A stretch of DNA of 9,864 nucleotides from Bacillota bacterium (GTDB lineage: Bacteria > Bacillota > Clostridia > Peptostreptococcales > Anaerovoracaceae), in NCBI GenBank assembly GCA_017936025.1, contig JAGBGL010000122.1:1-9864 (forward strand), read 5' to 3'. The notes below the pieces were generated by a model, which ran no database searches, was not told where the DNA came from, and saw only the letters and a program-made list of their open reading frames with translations. Positions 6,176 through 9,864 of the stretch are shown here, piece after piece (position 1 is the first letter of the stretch; each line of letters opens with the position of its first letter). The position numbers and the translations under genes are program-made.

Positions 6176-6181
6176 AATCAT

Positions 6182-6214
6182 AAAAACCCCGGACCCTGGT
6201 AATCAGGGCCGGGG
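6182..6214 (-). terminator. Rho-independent terminator after pduE
   Basis: On the minus strand CCCCGGCCCTG pairs with CAGGGTCCGGGG (one bulged T, 5-nt loop) over 6214-6187, followed by TTTTT at 6186-6182. It lies 20 bp past the pduE stop codon and separates the dehydratase operon from the reactivase operon. Confidence 0.92.
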
Positions 6215-6234
6215 TCATTAGAGATCTTATGATC

Positions 6235-6654
6235 TTAGAAGCGTTTCAGCATTTTACGTCCTTCGTAAACTTCTGCAGCTTCTCTAACCAGAGCAGCATT
6301 GATTTTAGCATCATATTTCTGTTCCAGTTCTTCAGCAATTGCCAGCAGTTCTTCCTTAGTAGAAACGTGCGGTCTCATTGCATTGTAGATTTCCAGAATT
6401 CTTTCGTCAGGAATTCTAGTCATTTCTGCAGCTCTTCTGAAGTTAGCTGCAACCTGAGGATTTCCGAAAGATTCCTGAATCTGAGCCTGTAACTCTAAAG
6501 TTTCAGGAGTGATCTTGCAGTCATCTGCTGTTACTTCACCATTCATGATAGCTTCCATTGTGATTTCATCAACGGATTTACCAGTAGGTGTTTTGATCAG
6601 TTCAGGATGTTTTTCGTAAATCGGATAATCCTTTACGGCATCTAATTTAGCCAT
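6235..6654 (-). CDS. pduE: Coenzyme B12 diol/glycerol dehydratase, small (gamma) subunit
   Basis: This 139-residue gamma subunit of an adenosylcobalamin-dependent diol or glycerol dehydratase (PduE/DhaB3 type) completes the alpha2beta2gamma2 enzyme. Diagnostic blocks are DYPIYEKHPELIKTPTGKS (9-27), the ITPETLELQAQIQ segment, PDERILEIYNAMRPHVSTKE and the C-terminal AALVREAAEVYEGRK. The start at 6654 is chosen because a perfect AAGGAGG lies 8 nt upstream and the protein then begins just before the conserved DYP block. A longer frame from 6762 overlaps the permease and is not supported. Enterobacterial PduE is about 173 residues because of an N-terminal targeting helix; this one lacks it and resembles the cytosolic DhaB3. 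It lies 34 nt after the permease gene, away from its usual neighbour pduD. Confidence 0.95.
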   Translation of the reverse strand: MAKLDAVKDYPIYEKHPELIKTPTGKSVDEITMEAIMNGEVTADDCKITPETLELQAQIQESFGNPQVAANFRRAAEMTRIPDERILEIYNAMRPHVSTKEELLAIAEELEQKYDAKINAALVREAAEVYEGRKMLKRF

Positions 6655-6688
6655 AACTTGAACCTCCTTATTTAATCCTGTCAGAGAA

Positions 6689-8032
6689 TTATTCGATGTT
6701 GAATTCTTCTTCGATAGGTCTGATGTTCTTCTTACCGTATGCTGCGTAGTAGATGATAGCAACTACATATACTACGATTACCCAGATCAGTGCGGAGATG
6801 TTAGCCCACAGTACGCATACTAACAGTACGATGTCAAAGATCAGAGCCAGTACAGGCATTACTTTACCAGCAGAGAAAGGTCTTTCCAGATTTGGTTCTT
6901 TCTTTCTCATTACGAATGTGGATAAGATCGCAATTGTGTACATGATCAGAGCTGCGAATACGGAGATTGTTACCATCAGTCCAGTATCGTTAGTCAGAAC
7001 TGTTACGATCAGAGCGATTGTACCAGGAACGATCAGGCCGTAAGTTGGGCATCCTTTGCTGTTTGTTCTAGCAAAGATTCCTGGCAGGTATCCTGTTCTA
7101 CCCATTGCATATGTCTGTCTGGAGAAGGACAGAATGATAGCGGAGAAGGAAGCTACCATTGCGAACAGAGCGATAGCTGCGATCAGTTTAGGCAGGAAGG
7201 TTCCAACACCGTATGGAGTTTCCAGAGCGATAGCCAGTGGGTAGTCAACGGATGCGATTGCATTGTAGTCAGCGATACCAGCTGGCAGGATGATGGAAAT
7301 CAGGGATGTGATGAACAGTGTAGCAACTGCAGGGATGTATCCTTTAGGGATATCATGTGGGTCTTTCATTTCTTCAGCGTTCATAGCTGCGCCGTCGATA
7401 GCGAAGTAGAACCACATGGAGAATGTCATCGCACCTGCGATACCCATGAAGCCGTTAGTGAATACGGATTCACCTTCTTCAACGCCAACGAATGTGGACA
7501 TTTCGAAGTGTGGAGCTGCAGCAACAGCGAATACGATCAGACCAACCAGGGAAACGATTGTTACAACCAGTTCCAGTTTGGAAGATGTTTCGATACCTGT
7601 CAGGTTGAACAGCATGAAGAATACGAAGAATACTGCTGTAGCAACCAGTGCAGGGATAGCTGGTACCAGGTAGTTAACCAGAGCACCTGTAGCCAGAGCT
7701 ACTGCACATGGGGAGATCAGGAACGCGATCAGTACGGAGAATCCAGTGATGAATCCAGCGAAAGGACCGAACGCTCTTCTAGCATATGCAGAAGGACCAC
7801 CGGCATGTGGGATAGATGTAGCCAGTTCTGTGTAACAGAACAGGAATGGAACGTACATCAGTGTTACAGGAATAAAGGATACCAGGAAGGATACAGGACC
7901 GCCTTCTGCGAAACCGTATGCAAATCCATAGTAGTCACCGGATACTACCAGACCAACTGCGATGGCCCATAATCCGATAGGAGACAGGGATTTTTTCAGT
8001 TCACCTGCCTGCTGTACTTTTTTCTCAGACAT
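6689..8032 (-). CDS. APC-superfamily permease, ethanolamine-permease-like, inside the dehydratase operon
   Basis: This 447-residue integral membrane protein has about 12 hydrophobic helices and belongs to the amino acid-polyamine-organocation superfamily. Motifs resemble ethanolamine permeases of the Eat type: SGDYYGFAYGFAEGG at 31-45 in and after helix 1, and TELATSIPHAGGPSAYARRA followed by FGPFAGFITG at 68-97. Helix 6 carries MTFSMWFYFAIDGAAMNAEEM with the acidic residues usual for the family. The likely role is cation- or proton-coupled uptake of a small, probably amine-bearing substrate. The gene lies between pduD (40 nt gap, very A/T-rich) and pduE (34 nt gap). Its ribosome binding site, AAGAGG, is weaker than the AAGGAGG sites of its neighbours, which fits lower expression of a membrane protein within a highly expressed enzyme operon. 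The superfamily is certain; the substrate is not. Confidence 0.93.
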   Translation of the reverse strand: MSEKKVQQAGELKKSLSPIGLWAIAVGLVVSGDYYGFAYGFAEGGPVSFLVSFIPVTLMYVPFLFCYTELATSIPHAGGPSAYARRAFGPFAGFITGFSVLIAFLISPCAVALATGALVNYLVPAIPALVATAVFFVFFMLFNLTGIETSSKLELVVTIVSLVGLIVFAVAAAPHFEMSTFVGVEEGESVFTNGFMGIAGAMTFSMWFYFAIDGAAMNAEEMKDPHDIPKGYIPAVATLFITSLISIILPAGIADYNAIASVDYPLAIALETPYGVGTFLPKLIAAIALFAMVASFSAIILSFSRQTYAMGRTGYLPGIFARTNSKGCPTYGLIVPGTIALIVTVLTNDTGLMVTISVFAALIMYTIAILSTFVMRKKEPNLERPFSAGKVMPVLALIFDIVLLVCVLWANISALIWVIVVYVVAIIYYAAYGKKNIRPIEEEFNIE

Positions 8033-8072
8033 TTTAGTTTACCTCTTTAATAATTTTTAAAATAATAACTAA

Positions 8073-8615
8073 TTAAAATTTCACTTCTAAATCGATTGGT
8101 GCCATTTCTCTGTCCGCACATTTACCTTCTTTGAAGTGCATCAGTGTGGATTTGATCAGGAATTTGGATGGAACCATGTAGTCATTCAGAATTTCTACTG
8201 GTTCAGGATGTTCACCTTTACCGTATTTAGCAGTATTTTTACCGATTGTTCTGTACATATCCAGAGTAATCAGTGGGGACTGTGGGAACAGTTCCAGGTT
8301 GTCCAGTGGAACCAGATCTCTCTGGTGGATAACTGTTGTACCTCTGGACTGCATAGCAACGCAGATTCCGGAGCCAGCCAGTTTAGATCCCTGGGAAGTG
8401 ATGATACCTAAGTCAGTGGAGTTATAAACTTTTACGAATCTGTAGTTCATACCCTCTTCTTCGATACCTGCGCATAATTCCTTTAAAATGTTTTCTAAAG
8501 GTTCGTCTGTAATGGACTGAGTCAGACCAGTACCGAAAGCAGGAGAAACAGCAATAATGATCTCTTTTGCATCAGTACCAGGCTGGGATACGCCTAATTC
8601 TTTAATTTCGAGCAT
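8073..8615 (-). CDS. pduD: Coenzyme B12 diol/glycerol dehydratase, medium (beta) subunit
   Basis: This 180-residue beta subunit of the B12-dependent dehydratase (PduD/DhaB2 type) helps bind the cobalamin cofactor on the face of the alpha subunit barrel. The order is EIIIAVSPAFGTGLTQSI (18-35), GIEEEGMNYRF (50-60, the motif copied by the reactivase small subunit), GSGICVAMQSRGTTVIHQ (81-98) and NLELFPQSPLITLDMYR followed by IGKN (106-127). The start at 8615 has AAGGAGG 9 nt upstream and gives MLEIKELGVS; a longer frame from 8684 overlaps pduC and has no support. Enterobacterial PduD is about 224 residues with an N-terminal microcompartment-targeting helix; this protein starts almost at the core and lacks it. 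It lies 17 nt after pduC. Confidence 0.96.
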   Translation of the reverse strand: MLEIKELGVSQPGTDAKEIIIAVSPAFGTGLTQSITDEPLENILKELCAGIEEEGMNYRFVKVYNSTDLGIITSQGSKLAGSGICVAMQSRGTTVIHQRDLVPLDNLELFPQSPLITLDMYRTIGKNTAKYGKGEHPEPVEILNDYMVPSKFLIKSTLMHFKEGKCADREMAPIDLEVKF

Positions 8616-8632
8616 TGTGTGTTTCCTCCTTC

Positions 8633-9864
8633 TTAAATTTCTTCTGGTTTCAGTGCGCTGAATTTTTCTTTCAGAACGGACCATCTTTCGTCGCTGATTC
8701 TGTAACCAGTTCCAGGACCCATGTAGTCATTTCTTTCGTTTACAGCACTGATAACGTTGAAGTTTTCATCGAAGATAGCAGAAGTATGCAGGTAGTCTCC
8801 GATTACTCTCTGCTTCATCTGGTTCAGCAGGTTTTCAGCAACGTCTTCGAATCCTGCTTCGTGCAGAATCTTGATGATGTCGATAACTGTAGTACCTTTT
8901 TCCATCATTTCTGTAGCTGCCTTCATGTCTTCTACCTTATTTCTAGGCGGCATGTCTTTGTAGCAGTAAGCGTATGTAGCTGCTTCAACTTCTTCGTCAG
9001 TGATTTCCGGTAATCCCAGACCTGCGAATACAGCCTGAATAGCTCTTGCCGCTTTGTTTCTTGCTGCGATTGCAGTTTCTTCCTTGATAGGAATGATACC
9101 GCCGTCAACTTTCATGTCACGCTGCAGAGTGTAGTAGTCATCATAGTCGTCACAGTCTTCATTGGATCCGGCAAATACGTTATCCAGGTTAGGGATACCG
9201 CCGTAACCGGAAGAGATGTAGTCAGTACCAGGCATCATAGTCATAACCAGCTTAGCACCTCTTCTGAAGTCAGAGTGAGTGAACGCTGTATCGTTACCTG
9301 CTGCAACTTCGATGTTCAGCATGGAAGCGATCAGGTTTTCAGCTGTGATAGCTCTGAAGCCGTTTGGCAGAGCAGCCATCAGCGGAATAGCATTGATGGA
9401 ACCGTTCTGGATACCCTGGACACCGCAAGCTTTTGTCAGCATCAGACATCTGATTTCCAGATACAGAGCGGATTTACCTTCTGCGTCTCCCATCAGTACT
9501 TCGGAACCTGTTCCGGAAGTGTATCTGATTTTGATACCTCTGGAAGCGTAAGCGGATGCTAAGAACGCTTTGGAGTAAGCAGTGTCACCGCCGTCGATCA
9601 GAACCTGTTCAGTTCCGTATACAGACAGTGTTTCAGCATAAGAAGTGAAACCTCTCATACCTAATTCCAGCTCAGTTGCTTCTTCCATGGAGCACTGGTT
9701 CAGTACGCCGGCTCTGCCAGCCTGTCCACCGATCATCAGTGCGATAGCATTGAACGGTGCATATCTTGCCAGTGCACATGTTGTTTCAACTTCTGCGAAT
9801 CCCCTCTTTCCTTCTTCAGCAGCGTCAGCAGCCAGAAGTACAGGGTTATCATCCAGATTAGTTG
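8633..9864 (-). CDS. pduC: Coenzyme B12 diol/glycerol dehydratase, large (alpha) subunit, N-terminus outside window
   Basis: About 409 residues of the catalytic subunit are present, corresponding to about 145-553 of the Klebsiella oxytoca enzyme as I recall it. About 144 N-terminal residues, including the active-site His143, are beyond the window edge. The enzyme converts a vicinal diol to an aldehyde by a 5'-deoxyadenosyl radical mechanism. Aligned by eye, catalytic and substrate-binding residues are kept: Glu170 (FAEVETTCALARY), Glu221 (SYAETLSVYG), Gln296 (VQGIQNG), Asp335 (GNDTAF) and Ser362 (SSGYGG). Three residues around the variable end of the substrate differ: Ser301 is Asn, Gln336 is Thr and Met373 is Val. 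The C-terminal YMGPGTGYRISDERW is typical. Family assignment is certain. Whether the substrate is propanediol, glycerol or something else is open. Confidence 0.96.
   Translation of the reverse strand, partial: TNLDDNPVLLAADAAEEGKRGFAEVETTCALARYAPFNAIALMIGGQAGRAGVLNQCSMEEATELELGMRGFTSYAETLSVYGTEQVLIDGGDTAYSKAFLASAYASRGIKIRYTSGTGSEVLMGDAEGKSALYLEIRCLMLTKACGVQGIQNGSINAIPLMAALPNGFRAITAENLIASMLNIEVAAGNDTAFTHSDFRRGAKLVMTMMPGTDYISSGYGGIPNLDNVFAGSNEDCDDYDDYYTLQRDMKVDGGIIPIKEETAIAARNKAARAIQAVFAGLGLPEITDEEVEAATYAYCYKDMPPRNKVEDMKAATEMMEKGTTVIDIIKILHEAGFEDVAENLLNQMKQRVIGDYLHTSAIFDENFNVISAVNERNDYMGPGTGYRISDERWSVLKEKFSALKPEEI

Larger units (their letters stand above)
6020..6179. repeat. Cluster of four hairpins in the intergenic region upstream of pduG
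   Basis: No gene was found here. Four inverted repeats lie in a row. (1) GATTTGC 6146-6152 pairs with GCAAATC 6173-6179, with an inner stem CTGCAGC/GCTGCAG around AAA and a GCG bulge. (2) CAGTTGC 6107-6113 pairs with GCAACTG 6130-6136, with an inner GCAC/GTGC stem around TAAA. (3) CTGCAGC 6075-6081 pairs with GCTGCAG 6085-6091. (4) GCTGTC 6020-6025 pairs with GACAGC 6050-6055, with an inner CAAATC/GATTCG stem that is complete on the minus strand if a G-U pair is allowed. Hairpins 1 and 3 share the 30-bp direct repeat. The block lies between the pduE terminator and the pduG promoter and looks like a dispersed palindromic repeat or a multi-site regulatory region. Confidence 0.75.

Noticed and set aside
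6020..6180. A cobalamin riboswitch upstream of the reactivase operon
   Set aside because: A B12-related riboswitch would be expected in this context, but I cannot find a B12-box-like sequence or the multi-branched core, and the block lies upstream of the predicted transcription start rather than in the leader.
6655..6762. A longer start for the small subunit (pduE) at 6762
   Set aside because: The extra 36 residues overlap the permease coding end and show no conservation. The ATG at 6654 has AAGGAGG in the right place.
7355..7972. A 205-codon plus-strand open frame opposite the permease
   Set aside because: Its composition (runs of C, Q, S, Y and E) is the antisense image of hydrophobic codons in a membrane protein, and there is no family resemblance.
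6689..8032. The permease as a recent insertion that disrupts the dehydratase operon
   Set aside because: No inverted repeats, target duplications or transposase remnants flank it. The gaps are normal intercistronic lengths, and the permease and both flanking genes each keep their own ribosome binding sites.
8033..8072. An internal promoter in the A/T-rich gap before the permease
   Set aside because: The gap is nearly all A and T, so -10-like matches are expected by chance, and there is no paired -35. I treat it as an ordinary intercistronic spacer.
8616..8684. A longer start for the medium subunit (pduD) at 8684
   Set aside because: The extra 23 residues overlap the end of pduC, are basic and unlike any targeting helix, and the ATG at 8615 has a perfect AAGGAGG at 9 nt.

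Overview
All genes in this window lie on the minus strand, so the biology reads from position 9864 down to position 1. Strong AAGGAGG-type ribosome binding sites, tightly packed operons, frequent AGA arginine codons and the gene families present suggest an anaerobic Firmicute of the class Clostridia, perhaps gut-associated. The sequence does not allow a genus-level call.

Region A (9864-6182) is a coenzyme B12-dependent diol/glycerol dehydratase operon: the large subunit (pduC-like, cut by the window edge), the medium subunit (pduD-like), an APC-superfamily permease resembling ethanolamine permeases, and the small subunit (pduE-like), ending in a strong terminator. The permease sits between the medium and small subunit genes, which is unusual. 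The visible part of the large subunit keeps the catalytic residues I can align. It differs from the classical Klebsiella enzyme at positions that line the substrate pocket. Together these suggest a non-canonical, possibly amino-alcohol or larger-polyol, substrate. Neither of the smaller subunits carries the N-terminal extension used for microcompartment targeting, and no shell genes are visible.

Region B (about 6180-3043) starts with a roughly 160 bp intergenic block of hairpins that includes a perfect 30 bp direct repeat. An extended -10 promoter and a leader with a perfect 10 bp inverted repeat follow. The second operon is the dehydratase reactivase large subunit (pduG/ddrA-like), the reactivase small subunit (pduH/ddrB-like, with an unusual charged N-terminal extension) and a PEBP/YbhB-YbcL family protein, ended by a terminator. 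The reactivase swaps damaged cobalamin out of the dehydratase, so operons A and B serve one catabolic step. The aldehyde-processing enzymes are not in the window.

Region C (about 3030-1) is general cell physiology. An SPFH/band-7 membrane protein is paired with a small coiled-coil plus ribbon-helix-helix protein, followed by one clear and one probable terminator. An M18-family metallo-aminopeptidase comes next, with an unusual long-spaced ribosome binding site. The last feature is the first 17 codons of an N-acetylmuramoyl-L-alanine amidase-like gene whose ribosome binding site is the 3' arm of the aminopeptidase terminator. There is no rRNA, tRNA, CRISPR array, insertion sequence or phage gene in the window. 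The only non-coding stretch near 300 bases (5930-6234) is fully described below.
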